Shown here: one piece after another, positions 45,039-53,372 of the stretch | How the letters are laid out: every line of letters begins with the position of its first letter | Position numbering within the stretch: the stretch's first letter is position 1 | Source: Saccharopolyspora elongata | GTDB taxonomy: Bacteria > Actinomycetota > Actinomycetes > Mycobacteriales > Pseudonocardiaceae | DNA: 64,000 bases | NCBI RefSeq assembly: GCF_004348985.1 | Contig: NZ_SMKW01000014.1 | Span: 1 to 64,000, forward strand | Direction of reading: 5' to 3' | Made by a program: the position numbers and the translations under genes | Notes under the pieces: model-generated | Database searches by the model: none | Told to the model about the DNA's origin: nothing | Seen by the model: only the letters and a program-made list of their open reading frames with translations

Positions 45039-47327
45039 TCAGGACACCTTCGCACCGTGCATGCGCAGCATTTCCACCTGGTGATCGCGAACCTGCTCCC
45101 CGCTGCGCGGCGACGCTTCCCAGTCGCCCTTCGCGTTGAGCACCCAGCAGCGGGTCGCCGGGTGCAGCGCCGAATCCAGCATCGCATCGAGCTGGCGGGT
45201 GAGCTTCACGTCGGTCACCCGGACCTGGGTTTCGATCCGCCGGTCCAGGTTCCGGTGCATCATGTCAGCGCTGCCGAGCCAGTGCTCGTCGATGCCGACG
45301 AAGTGGAACACCCGGGAATGCTCCAGGAAGCGGCCCAGGATCGAGCGCACCTCGATGTTGTCGCTGAGCCCCTCCACACCGGCCTTCAGCGAGCAGATCC
45401 CGCGCACCACCACACGCACCGGCACGCCGGCCAGCGAAGCCCGGTAGAGGGTGTCGATGATCTGCTCGTCGACCAGCGAGTTCACCTTCATCCTGATGCC
45501 GCACGGCAAACCCTGCCGGGCCCGCTCGATCTCGTCCTCGACGCGCTCCACGATGCCGTTGCGGATGCCCTGCGGCGACACCAGGATCCGGCGGTACTCG
45601 CCGTGCCGGGCGTAGCCGGTGAGCACGTTGAACAGGTCGGTGAGGTCTGCGCCGATCTCCGGCGAGGCGGTCAGCAGGCCCAGATCCTCGTAGATCCGCG
45701 CGGTCTTCGGGTTGTAGTTGCCGGTGCCCAGGTGGCAGTAGCGGCGGATCGTGGAACCCTCCTGGCGCACCACGAGCGCCGTCTTGCAGTGCGTCTTCAA
45801 CCCCACCAGGCCGTAGACGACGTGCACGCCGGCGCGCTCCAGCGTCCGCGCCCACTGGATGTTGGCCTGCTCGTCGAACCGCGCCTTCAGCTCCACCAGC
45901 GCCACCACCTGCTTGCCCGCCTCGGCGGCGTCGATGAGCGCGTTGACGATGGGGGAGTCGCCGGAGGTCCGGTACAGGGTCTGCTTGATGGCCAGCACGT
46001 GCGGATCCGCCGCGGCCTGCTCGATGAACCGCTGCACCGACGTGGAGAACGAGTCGTAGGGGTGGTGCACCAGCACGTCGCCCTCGCGCAGCGTGGAGAA
46101 GATGCTCTTCGGCGTCTGCCCTTCGGCGAACGCCGGGTGCGTCGCGGGCACGAACGGCGATTCCTTGAGGTCCGGGCGGTGCAACCGGTCCAGCTGGAAC
46201 AGGCAGGACAGGTCCAGGAGTCCCTTGACCTCCACCACGTCGTGCTGGTCGACCTCCAGCTCGCGCAGCAGGAGTTCGAGCATGTTCTCGCTCATCGTGT
46301 CGGTCACTTCCAGCCGCACCGGCGGCCCGAAGCGGCGGCGCGCGAGTTCCCGCTCCATGGCCTGCAGGAGGTCCTCGTCGCGGTCCTCCTCGACCTCCAG
46401 GTCGGCGTTGCGGGTGACGCGGAAGATGTGGTGCTCGGCGACCCGCATCCCGGGGAACAGCTTCCCGAGGTGCGCCGCGATGAGTTCCTCCAGTGGCAGG
46501 AAGGTGGCGTGCTCGTTCTCCCGGTCGGTCTCGACGCGGATCAGCCGCGGCACGTTGTCCGGCACCTTGACCCGTGCAAAGCGGCGCAGCCCGGCGTCCG
46601 GGTCGGCGACGGTGACCGCGAGGTTCAGCGACAGCCCCGAGATGTAGGGGAACGGGTGCGCCGGGTCGACCGCCAACGGGGTGAGCACCGGGAAGATGTG
46701 GTCCTCGAAGTAGCGGGTCAGCCTGTCCTGGTCGGCGGTTTCCAGCTCGGCCCAGCGCAGGATCCGGACGCCGTGCGCCGCCAGTTCCGGCAGCAGCTCG
46801 TCGAGGAAGACGCGGCTCAGCTTCTCCATCAGGTCCTGGTTGTGGGCGGCGATCCGCACCAGCTGCTCGTGCGGGGTGAGCCCGTCGGCGCTGCGCACCG
46901 AGAGGCCGGTCTCCTCGCGGCGCTTCAGCCCGGCGACCCGGACCATGTAGAACTCGTCCAGGTTGGACGCGAAGATCGCGAGGAACTTGGTGCGCTCCAG
47001 CACCGGCTGCGACTGGTCCTCGGCGATCGCCAGCACCCGCGCGTTGAAGTCGAGCCACGACAGTTCGCGGTTGAGGTACCGGTCTTCGGGCAGGTCGGTG
47101 GTGGCCGCCGCGCGGGTCACCGCGGGCGGGGCGGAGGGCACCCGGGCACCGTCGGCGGTGTTGCCGGTGGTGTCGACGGCGCGGTCGGCGGTCGCCGGCG
47201 CCTCGGGAGCGACCGGGTTTCCGGTGCGGCGGGCCGCGCGAGGCGTCCGGCCGTTGGAGGTCCGCTTGGCTGGCTGCTTCGGGATCCGGTCGCTGCTGTC
47301 GGTGCTCACCCTTCCATTGTCGCTCAT
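45039..47327 (-). CDS. ppk: Polyphosphate kinase 1
   Basis: PPK1 reversibly makes polyphosphate from ATP at the membrane or in the cytoplasm. The 762-aa product has an 80-residue low-complexity basic N-terminus, then the conserved [45 protein letters not shown], the catalytic histidine region [21 protein letters not shown] and the C-terminal [18 protein letters not shown] at 47327 has GGAGA upstream; a GTG at 47309 preceded by GACAAT with 6-nt spacing is a leaderless alternative. Confidence 0.96.
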   Translation of the reverse strand: MSDNGRVSTDSSDRIPKQPAKRTSNGRTPRAARRTGNPVAPEAPATADRAVDTTGNTADGARVPSAPPAVTRAAATTDLPEDRYLNRELSWLDFNARVLAIAEDQSQPVLERTKFLAIFASNLDEFYMVRVAGLKRREETGLSVRSADGLTPHEQLVRIAAHNQDLMEKLSRVFLDELLPELAAHGVRILRWAELETADQDRLTRYFEDHIFPVLTPLAVDPAHPFPYISGLSLNLAVTVADPDAGLRRFARVKVPDNVPRLIRVETDRENEHATFLPLEELIAAHLGKLFPGMRVAEHHIFRVTRNADLEVEEDRDEDLLQAMERELARRRFGPPVRLEVTDTMSENMLELLLRELEVDQHDVVEVKGLLDLSCLFQLDRLHRPDLKESPFVPATHPAFAEGQTPKSIFSTLREGDVLVHHPYDSFSTSVQRFIEQAAADPHVLAIKQTLYRTSGDSPIVNALIDAAEAGKQVVALVELKARFDEQANIQWARTLERAGVHVVYGLVGLKTHCKTALVVRQEGSTIRRYCHLGTGNYNPKTARIYEDLGLLTASPEIGADLTDLFNVLTGYARHGEYRRILVSPQGIRNGIVERVEDEIERARQGLPCGIRMKVNSLVDEQIIDTLYRASLAGVPVRVVVRGICSLKAGVEGLSDNIEVRSILGRFLEHSRVFHFVGIDEHWLGSADMMHRNLDRRIETQVRVTDVKLTRQLDAMLDSALHPATRCWVLNAKGDWEASPRSGEQVRDHQVEMLRMHGAKVS

Positions 47328-47364
47328 CCGGGCGGTTCTCCTCGACTTCTGACGTGCGCGTGTG

Positions 47365-47388
47365 ATGTTCACGGTTGTGGATGAACAT
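47365..47388. promoter_or_regulatory. Inverted repeat ATGTTCA-N10-TGAACAT upstream of ppk
   Basis: Seven-base arms lie 38-61 nt upstream of the ppk start. GTTCAC-like half-sites recall the PHO box of actinomycetes, in which GTTCACC units occur as direct repeats, but here they are mainly inverted, so PhoP binding is only a suggestion. Confidence 0.4.
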
Positions 47389-47441
47389 TCACGTACGAGC
47401 CGCTTAACGCCGCGTCTCGCGCGGCCGCCCGGAGGGCGTCG

Positions 47442-48071
47442 TCATGACACCCGGCGGGCCGTGTGCGGGCCGAGGCCGAGCGCCGCCGCGGCGGCCAGGT
47501 CGGCCTCCGTGTCGACGTCGCAGCGCAGCGAGTCCCACTGCCCCAGGAGCGTTTTCGCCCCGGAGTCGGCGTGCGCGTCCGCCGAGCCCGGCCCGAACCG
47601 GGGCGCGAGCGGCCCGCCGGGCTCCGCCAGCAGCAGCGTGGTGCCGGTGCCGTGCCGGTCCGGGCAGAACGAGCGGTCGTCACCGGCGGCGGCGATCGCG
47701 GCGTCGAGCTCGGCGGGTCGCAGGGCGGGCAGGTCCGCCTGCAGCGCGCCGATCCGCGTCGCGATCCCGCGCCGCCGCAACTGGGCGTCGCCGTGCCGCA
47801 ACGCGGCGTTCAGTCCGGCCGCCGGGGTGTCCGGGAGCACCTCGACGCCCTCGGCGGCGAACGTCTCGGTGAGCGTCGGGTCGGAGGTCACCACGACGAC
47901 TCCGGCGACACCGGCCGCCCGGCGCGCGGCCGTCACTGTGTCCAAGGCCACGGCCGTGACCAGGTCGGCGTGCGCCGCGCCCCGGTCGGCGGCGCCGAGC
48001 AGCCGCGACTTCGCCAGGTGCAGCGGCTTGATCGGCACTATGAGGTACAAACCTGCGGTCACGTCTTTCAT
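47442..48071 (-). CDS. fbiD: Phosphoenolpyruvate/2-phospho-L-lactate guanylyltransferase (F420 synthesis)
   Basis: CofC/FbiD activates phosphoenolpyruvate with GTP for coenzyme F420 synthesis. The 209-aa product has LYLIVPIKPLHLAKSRLLG at the N-terminus, VVVVTSDPTLTETF, the acceptor region IGALQADLPALRPAELDAAI and DRHGTGTTLLLAEPG plus FGPGSADAHADSGA. It matches Rv2983 by position beside ppk. ATG at 48071 is given; a GTG at 48062, with CAAGAT ending 7 nt upstream, is a leaderless alternative. Spacing to ppk is 114 nt. Confidence 0.9.
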   Translation of the reverse strand: MKDVTAGLYLIVPIKPLHLAKSRLLGAADRGAAHADLVTAVALDTVTAARRAAGVAGVVVVTSDPTLTETFAAEGVEVLPDTPAAGLNAALRHGDAQLRRRGIATRIGALQADLPALRPAELDAAIAAAGDDRSFCPDRHGTGTTLLLAEPGGPLAPRFGPGSADAHADSGAKTLLGQWDSLRCDVDTEADLAAAAALGLGPHTARRVS

Positions 48072-48198
48072 CTTGCCGTCGCGCGGCCTCGGACCGGCAC
48101 CGCTCCGGCGGCATTCGGCTTCCGCCGTGCGGGATGTCCGGCGGCCCGGCCCGGCAGGTAACTTGTCGGGGCGCTTGCGACCAGTTGAAGGAGATGCC

Positions 48199-48975
48199 GT
48201 GGCGGAATCGAAGAGCCTCCGGCGCCAGCGGAGGCAGACCAGCGAAAAGGCGCAGGGCATGGGCAAGTTCTGGCTCGGCCTCGCCCGCGGTGTCTTCTAC
48301 CCGTTGACCGCCGCGCTGGCCCGCACCAAGGTGACCGGGCTGGAGCGCATCCCCGCCGAGGGCCCGGCGCTGCTGGTGTTCAACCACGTCTCGCACCTGG
48401 ACCCGATCTTCGACGCCGTCACCGTGCACCGGGCCGGCCGGGTGCCGCGGTTCCTCGCGAAGAACACGCTCTGGAACGTGCCGGTGCTCAAGAGCGTCCT
48501 GGTGGGCGTCGAGCAGATCCCCGTCTACCGCGGCACCGCCGACGCGCAGAAGAGCCTGCAGGACGCGCACAACGCGCTGGAGCGCGGCAAGGCGATCGTG
48601 ATCTACCCCGACGGCACCATCACCAAGGACCCGGACGGCTGGCCGATGACGCCGAAGGTCGGGGTGGCGCGATTGGCGCTGGCGCACGACATCCCGGTGA
48701 TCCCGGCCGCCCGGTGGGGCACCCGCGGCATCTACGACCACTACAAGAAGCGGTTCCGGCCGTTCCCGCGCAAGACCGTGGAGCTCGTCTTCGGCGAGCC
48801 GCTGGACCTGTCGGCCTACCGCGGCATGGAGAACGACACGCACGCGCTGCGCGAGGTCACGCAGCTGGCGATGACCCGCGTGCGGGAGCTGCTCGGCGAG
48901 ATCCGCGGCGAGCAGCCGCCCGCCGAGTTCTACAGCAGCGCCCGCAAGAGCCGGGGCGACGATGGCGCGGCCTGA
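48199..48975 (+). CDS. plsC: 1-acyl-sn-glycerol-3-phosphate acyltransferase
   Basis: PlsC acylates lysophosphatidic acid at the inner face of the membrane. The 258-aa product has the acyltransferase motif [11 protein letters not shown] near residue 61, [18 protein letters not shown], the [13 protein letters not shown] block (motif III) and [12 protein letters not shown] basic N-terminus and a hydrophobic start ([18 protein letters not shown]) suggest membrane association. The GTG start follows AAGGAG by 5 nt. It overlaps gpsA by 14 nt, so the two are co-translated in phospholipid synthesis. Confidence 0.95.
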   Translation: MAESKSLRRQRRQTSEKAQGMGKFWLGLARGVFYPLTAALARTKVTGLERIPAEGPALLVFNHVSHLDPIFDAVTVHRAGRVPRFLAKNTLWNVPVLKSVLVGVEQIPVYRGTADAQKSLQDAHNALERGKAIVIYPDGTITKDPDGWPMTPKVGVARLALAHDIPVIPAARWGTRGIYDHYKKRFRPFPRKTVELVFGEPLDLSAYRGMENDTHALREVTQLAMTRVRELLGEIRGEQPPAEFYSSARKSRGDDGAA

Positions 48976-49969
48976 GCGGATCACCGTCCTCGGCGCCGGA
49001 TCCTGGGGCACCACGTTCGCGAAGGTCCTCGCCGACGCGGGCAACGACGTAGTCCTGTGGGCGCGGCGCGCGGAGGTCGCCGCGGCGATCAACGAAACCC
49101 GCTGCAACGCCGCGTACCTGCCGGACATCCCGCTGCCGTCGACGTTGCGCGCCACCGATGACGCCGCCGAGGCGGTGCACGGCGCCGGCGCGGTGGTGCT
49201 CGCGGTACCCAGCCAGACGTTGCGCGAGAACCTCGCCGGCTGGCAGCCGCTGCTGCCGCCGGAGGCGACGCTGGTGAGCCTGGCCAAGGGCGTCGAGCTG
49301 AGCACGCTGAAGCGGATGAGCGAGGTGATCGGCGAGGTCGCGGACGTGCCGATGGAGCACGTCGCGGTGGTCTCCGGCCCCAACCTGGCCAAGGAGATCG
49401 CCGCCGAGCAGCCGACCGCGACCGTGGTGGCCTGCCCGGACCACGAACGGGCCGTCGCGCTGCAGCACGCCTGCTCGACGCCGTACTTCCGGCCCTACAC
49501 CAACACGGACCTCGTCGGCATCGAGATCGCCGGGGCGTGCAAGAACGTGATCGCGCTGGCCTGCGGGATGGCCGCCGGGCTGGGCTTCGGGCACAACACG
49601 ATGTCCTCGCTGATCACCCGCGGCCTGGCCGAGACGACCCGGCTCGGCGTCGCGCTGGGCGCCGACCCGATGACGTTCGCGGGCCTGGCCGGGCTGGGCG
49701 ACCTGGTCGCCACCGCCATGTCGCCGCTGTCGCGCAACCGGACCTTCGGCGAGCGGCTGGGGCGCGGCGAAACCCTGGCGCAGGCGCAGGAGGCCGCGCA
49801 CGGGCAGGTTTCCGAGGGCGTGAAGTCGTGCTCGTCGATCCGCCAGCTGGCGGCGCGGCACGGCGTCGAGATGCCGATCACGGACGTGGTGCACCGGGTG
49901 TGCCACGAAGGACTCGCGCCCGCGCCCGCGGCCGCCGAACTGCTCGGCCGCGAGCGCAAGCCGGAGTGA
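48962..49969 (+). CDS. gpsA: Glycerol-3-phosphate dehydrogenase [NAD(P)+]
   Basis: GpsA reduces dihydroxyacetone phosphate to glycerol-3-phosphate, the backbone for phospholipids. The 335-aa product has the dinucleotide motif [20 protein letters not shown] (residues 8-27), [11 protein letters not shown], the catalytic lysine in [18 protein letters not shown] and the C-terminal [22 protein letters not shown]. The ATG lies inside the end of plsC. The downstream hairpin at 49986 ends the operon. Confidence 0.97.
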   Translation: MARPERITVLGAGSWGTTFAKVLADAGNDVVLWARRAEVAAAINETRCNAAYLPDIPLPSTLRATDDAAEAVHGAGAVVLAVPSQTLRENLAGWQPLLPPEATLVSLAKGVELSTLKRMSEVIGEVADVPMEHVAVVSGPNLAKEIAAEQPTATVVACPDHERAVALQHACSTPYFRPYTNTDLVGIEIAGACKNVIALACGMAAGLGFGHNTMSSLITRGLAETTRLGVALGADPMTFAGLAGLGDLVATAMSPLSRNRTFGERLGRGETLAQAQEAAHGQVSEGVKSCSSIRQLAARHGVEMPITDVVHRVCHEGLAPAPAAAELLGRERKPE

Positions 49970-49985
49970 CGGGCGGCTTCCCGAG

Positions 49986-50031
49986 GTCGTGAGCGATTGT
50001 GGTCGCCGGAGCGGCCATCACCACTCACGAC
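49986..50031. terminator. GTCGTGAGTG-family hairpin after gpsA
   Basis: Arms of 21 nt (49986-50006 and 50011-50031) with several mismatches; the outer GTCGTGAG / CTCACGAC pairing is perfect. Confidence 0.65.
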
Positions 50032-50075
50032 AACCGTTACCGCGAGGGGGCACCGAACTCGCGATGGGAGAACTT

Positions 50076-51182
50076 GTGAGCACATCGGATCTTGGCGACG
50101 GCACGCGCTGCGTGCGCGGCGGGCACCCGGAGCCGTCCGGGGGGACGCCGCTGCTGCCGGGCCCGGTCTTCGCCGCGCCGTTCCACCTGGGCGAGGACGT
50201 CCAGGCCGCCGATTTCTACGGGCGGGCGGGCAATCCCACCTGGCGGGCGCTGGAGTCGGCGATCGGCGACCTGGACGGCGGGCACTGCGTCCTGCTGCCG
50301 TCGGGCATGGCGGCGATCAGCACGCTGCTGCGCGCGGTGCTCCGCCCCGGCGACGCGCTGATCCTGCCCAGCGACGGGTATTACGCGACGCGCCAGTTCG
50401 TCAGCGACGAGCTCGTCGAGCTGGAGCTGGACGTCCGGGAGATCGACACGCCTGGCCCCTGGCACGACGACGTCTTCGCCGGGGTTCGCCTGGTGCTGCT
50501 GGAAACCCCGTCGAACCCGGGGCTGAACGTCTGCGACATCGCCGAGCTCGCGGAGCGCGCGCACGCGGCGGGCGCGCTGCTGGCGGTGGACAACACGACG
50601 GCGACGCCGCTCGGGCAGCGGCCGCTGGAGCTGGGCGCGGACATCGTGGTGGCCAGCGACACCAAGGCCCTGTCCGGGCACAGCGACATCCTGATGGGGC
50701 ACGTGTCGGTCCGCGACGAGGAACTGGCGCAGCGGCTGGTGCGGGCGCGGACGCTCTCCGGCTCGATCCCCGGTCCCTTCGAGACCTGGCTGGCGCACCG
50801 CAGCATGGGCACGCTGGACCTGCGCCTGGCGAGGCAGGCAGAGAACGCGGCGGCGCTCGTCGAGGCTCTGCGCGAGCACCCGGCGGTGTCCGGGCTGCGC
50901 TGGCCGGGATTGCCCGGCGACCCGTCGCACGAGCTCGCCCGGCGGCAGATGCGCCGCTGGGGCGGGGTGTTCCGGTTCGAGCTGGCCGATGCGCGGGCGG
51001 TCGAGGAGTTCGTCCGGCGCAGCGAGCTGGTCGTGGCGGCGACGAGCTTCGGCGGCCTGCACAGCACGGTCGACCGCCGGGCCCAGTGGGGCGACCCGGT
51101 GCCAGAGGGTTTCGTCCGGTTCTCGGCGGGCTGCGAAGACCCCGCCGACCTGGTCGCCGACGTCCTCCAAGCCCTGGCGTAG
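50076..51182 (+). CDS. Cys/Met metabolism PLP-dependent enzyme
   Basis: The 368-aa protein belongs to the cystathionine gamma-synthase/gamma-lyase family. It has PVFAAPFHLGE at the N-terminus, FYGRAGNPTWRALESAIGDLDGG, CVLLPSGMAAISTLLRAVL, ETPSNPGLNVCDI and the PLP lysine in VASDTKALSGHSDILMG (near 200). A lyase, synthase or desulfhydrase role cannot be told apart from sequence. GTG at 50076 is chosen because GGGAGA stands 5 nt upstream; an ATG at 50064 is in frame. The next gene is a cysteine dioxygenase, suggesting linked sulfur amino-acid breakdown. Confidence 0.9.
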   Translation: MSTSDLGDGTRCVRGGHPEPSGGTPLLPGPVFAAPFHLGEDVQAADFYGRAGNPTWRALESAIGDLDGGHCVLLPSGMAAISTLLRAVLRPGDALILPSDGYYATRQFVSDELVELELDVREIDTPGPWHDDVFAGVRLVLLETPSNPGLNVCDIAELAERAHAAGALLAVDNTTATPLGQRPLELGADIVVASDTKALSGHSDILMGHVSVRDEELAQRLVRARTLSGSIPGPFETWLAHRSMGTLDLRLARQAENAAALVEALREHPAVSGLRWPGLPGDPSHELARRQMRRWGGVFRFELADARAVEEFVRRSELVVAATSFGGLHSTVDRRAQWGDPVPEGFVRFSAGCEDPADLVADVLQALA

Positions 51183-51200
51183 CCGTTTCCCCGCCCCGCG

Positions 51201-51347
51201 CGGTGAGGTGAACGGCCCGTTTGTCTCGTCTATCGAGGTGAGCGGGCCGTTGGCTTCGCGGCGTCAGGAGTGGGTGCCGCTATTTCGGTGAGGTGAACGG
51301 CCCGTTCGTCTCGTCTATCGAGGTGAGCAGGCCGTTGACTTCGCAGC
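51201..51347 (+). repeat. Two 62-bp direct repeats with 85-bp period
   Basis: 51201-51262 and 51286-51347 share CGGTGAGGTGAACGGCCCG, then GTCTCGTCTATCGAGGTGAG with few mismatches. Each can fold: AACGGCCCG with CGGGCCGTT (one mismatch in copy 2) around an inner CTCG-TCTAT-CGAG. They follow the PLP enzyme gene and may terminate it. Confidence 0.8.
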
Positions 51348-51510
51348 AGCCCGCGAGGTGCGCCGCTGTGCAGGGTGAGTCGTCAGCCTCTGCAGCCACT
51401 CCAGTGCTCGCGGGCAGGCGGGATTCGTCACCGTGGTGTGAGATCTTGCGGGTTCGAGTTGACGCGGGTCCCCGCGGGCTGGTTCAGTTCTCCACGTGTT
51501 GCTGCGTGCT

Positions 51511-51582
51511 ATGACTGATCGACGGGGTCACATCGACCTGCGCCGCGTCGCCAGCGCGCTCTGTCTGTGTTCTTCGTGTTGA
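51511..51582 (+). CDS. Cysteine-rich leader peptide before cysteine dioxygenase
   Basis: The 24-codon ORF encodes a peptide beginning MTDRRGHIDLRRVASAL and ending CLCSSC, four Cys among its last six residues. It matches the actinobacterial putative leader peptides with the R-x-H-x-DL-x-R-V-x-S-A-x-C pattern found before sulfur genes. Ribosome stalling at the Cys codons would report cysteine supply to the dioxygenase gene 91 nt downstream. Confidence 0.8.
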   Translation: MTDRRGHIDLRRVASALCLCSSC

Positions 51583-51598
51583 TCGTTCTCCCGTAATT

Positions 51599-51643
51599 CC
51601 CGGGCGTTTCCGGGCGCGCACGCACGCGCGCCGACGGCCCGGG
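51599..51643 (+). promoter_or_regulatory. Hairpins in the cysteine dioxygenase leader
   Basis: An outer pairing CCCGGGC (51599-51605) / GCCCGGG (51637-51643) encloses GGCGCGC (51613-51619) / GCGCGCC (51626-51632). There is no T tract, so the mechanism could be translational or Rho-related rather than intrinsic termination. Confidence 0.5.
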
Positions 51644-51672
51644 GCTCATCACGATCCCGAAGGACATCTGCC

Positions 51673-52143
51673 GTGTTCGCCGTTCCGCCGAATACCGTTG
51701 CCGCGCCCGCCGATCTCTCCATCGCGCACCCGGTCCGCATCGCCCGGGAACTCGCCGCCGACCGCGGCTCGTGGACGCACCTGCTGCGCTACGACCCCGA
51801 CCAGCGCTGGTCGGGCCTGCTCACGCGCACCGAGAGCTACGAGGCGTGGCTGCTGAGCTGGCTGCCCGGCCAGCACACCGAACTGCACGACCACGGCGGC
51901 GCCACCGGCGCCTTCACCGTGATCACCGGCAACCTGACCGAGCGCGTCGTCCAACCCCAGGGCACCGAGGTGCTGCACCCGCTGACCGCGGGCCAGTCCC
52001 GCGTCTTCGGCCCGAACTACGTGCACCAGGTGCACAACAACGGGCCGGACCCGGCGGTGAGCGTCCACGTCTACCGCCCGGCCCGGGCCCGGATGACCCT
52101 CTACACCCACGACCCGGTCACCGGCCTCCACCAGGCGCGGTGA
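51673..52143 (+). CDS. Cysteine dioxygenase family protein
   Basis: CDO oxidises cysteine to cysteine sulfinate with non-haem iron. The 156-aa cupin has the metal-binding histidines in GQHTELHDHGGATGAF (near 74-86) and in YVHQVHNNG (near 119-122), with YRPARARMTLYTHDP at the C-terminus. The GTG start follows GAAGGAC. The cysteine-rich leader upstream supports cysteine as the substrate. A 15-bp hairpin ends the transcript. Confidence 0.9.
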   Translation: MFAVPPNTVAAPADLSIAHPVRIARELAADRGSWTHLLRYDPDQRWSGLLTRTESYEAWLLSWLPGQHTELHDHGGATGAFTVITGNLTERVVQPQGTEVLHPLTAGQSRVFGPNYVHQVHNNGPDPAVSVHVYRPARARMTLYTHDPVTGLHQAR

Positions 52144-52146
52144 CGC

Positions 52147-52180
52147 GCGCGGGGCGCCCGGGGGACCGGGCGCCCCGCGC
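52147..52180. terminator. Hairpin terminator, 15-bp perfect stem
   Basis: GCGCGGGGCGCCCGG (52147-52161) pairs with 52166-52180 around GGGA, between the convergent dioxygenase and GNAT genes. Confidence 0.85.
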
Positions 52181-52227
52181 CGCAACGGCTTTCGCACCGT
52201 GTCCACAATCGACCCGGCCGCGGGGAC

Positions 52228-52653
52228 TCAGGCCCCGGGCGCGGGTTTCGAGAAGTGGAAGGACGCGATCGCGAATCCCGTCCCGAGGTAACGGCGGTGC
52301 GCGTCGTGGCGGTGCGTGCCCGAATCCAGGTGGATTTCCCCGATTCCGAGCCTGCGGGCCTCCGCGTCGATCCAGTCGAGCAGCGCCTTCGCATGCCCTT
52401 GCTTCCGGGCCGCCGGCAGGGTGACGAGGTCGTCGACGTACAGGTAGTGGCCCCACGCGAACGACCGCCCGGTGCGGAACCCGGCGACGGCGGCGACCTC
52501 GCCGTCGCCGTCGAGCGACGCGATCAGCCGGTAACCCGCCGCCCGCTGCTGTTCCGCCTGCGCCCGGAACTCCTCCGGCGAAGCCAGATCCGGCCGCAGC
52601 TCGCGGAGCACCGGGTAGGCGGGCTCGACGTCTTCCAGTTCCACGACGCTCAT
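52228..52653 (-). CDS. GNAT family N-acetyltransferase
   Basis: The 141-aa GNAT protein has the acetyl-CoA motif VDDLVTLPAARKQGHAKALLDWI (near 72-94) followed by LGIGEIHLDSGTHRHDAHRRYLGTGF. The substrate is unknown. Its ATG overlaps the stop of the pyridoxamine-oxidase-like gene (ATGA), so the two are co-translated and may act on related amines. Confidence 0.88.
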   Translation of the reverse strand: MSVVELEDVEPAYPVLRELRPDLASPEEFRAQAEQQRAAGYRLIASLDGDGEVAAVAGFRTGRSFAWGHYLYVDDLVTLPAARKQGHAKALLDWIDAEARRLGIGEIHLDSGTHRHDAHRRYLGTGFAIASFHFSKPAPGA

Positions 52654-53312
52654 GGCCGGTACTGCCGCTCGCCGACGTGCCGCGGCACCTCGAACCCCGC
52701 AGGCAGGTCCGGCGCGGATTCCGGCGCGCCCCAGTGCATGCGCAGCGGCAGCACCCCGGCCCACGCCTTGCCCGCCTCGACGTCCTCGGTGTCGTCGCTG
52801 GGGCCGCCGCTGCGGACCTTCACCGCGGCTTCGGCGAGGTCGACGGCGAGGACCGCAGTCGCGGCAAGTTCCCGCTTGTTCGGCTGCCGCGCGTGGTCCC
52901 ACGAACCGGGCGCGAGCTGTTCGGTGATCACCCGCAGCGCCCGCAGCTTCTCGTCGTCGTCGACGACGTTCCGGGCGCGCCCGTGGATCATCGCGGAGCG
53001 GAAGTTCACGGAGTGGTGGAACAGCGAGCGCGCGTAGACGATCCCGTCGAGGTGGGTCACCGTGACGCACACCTCGACGCCCTCGGCGGCCTCCCGCAGG
53101 CTGCGCGCGCCGGTCGAGCCGTGCACGTAGAGCGTGTCGTCGCTGCGTCCGTAGCCTGTGGGCACGACCCGGGGCGAGCCGTCGACCAGCAGGCCGAGGT
53201 GGCAGATCAGGCCGGCGTCCAGGGCGGCGTGCAGGGCGCTGCGCTCGGTGCGGGCCCGGTCGCTGCCGCGGCGGATGGTGGTCCGTTCTGTGGTGGAGAG
53301 CTGTCGGGTCAC
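52650..53312 (-). CDS. Pyridoxamine 5'-phosphate oxidase-like FMN-binding protein
   Basis: The 220-aa protein has the split-barrel pattern of the PNPOx-related family: HAALDAGLICHLGLLVDGSPRVVPTGYGRSDDTLYVHG by position (30-67), then FHHSVNFRSAMIHGRARNV. It would bind FMN or F420. It is divergent from a MocR-type regulator, a common arrangement for PNPOx-like genes, which suggests a link with vitamin B6 or PLP-dependent control. Confidence 0.88.
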   Translation of the reverse strand: MTRQLSTTERTTIRRGSDRARTERSALHAALDAGLICHLGLLVDGSPRVVPTGYGRSDDTLYVHGSTGARSLREAAEGVEVCVTVTHLDGIVYARSLFHHSVNFRSAMIHGRARNVVDDDEKLRALRVITEQLAPGSWDHARQPNKRELAATAVLAVDLAEAAVKVRSGGPSDDTEDVEAGKAWAGVLPLRMHWGAPESAPDLPAGFEVPRHVGERQYRP

Positions 53313-53332
53313 GAGGAACAGGATCTTTCAGC

Positions 53333-53354
53333 AAGTGGCATTATCGAAGTGCCA
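53333..53354. promoter_or_regulatory. MocR operator: direct repeat AAGTGGCA / AAGTGCCA
   Basis: AAGTGGCA (53333-53340) and AAGTGCCA (53347-53354) repeat with a 14-nt period, and TGGCA/TGCCA within them also form a small palindrome. Direct repeats in the divergent promoter are typical of PdxR/MocR regulators. Confidence 0.65.
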
Positions 53355-53372
53355 ATCAGGGAGAATTTCGAG

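Noticed and set aside
52677-53372. N-terminal extension of the MocR gene across the PNPOx gene
   Set aside because: The extension is antisense to a clear PNPOx-like gene. The GntR domain and a good ribosome binding site support the ATG at 53373.
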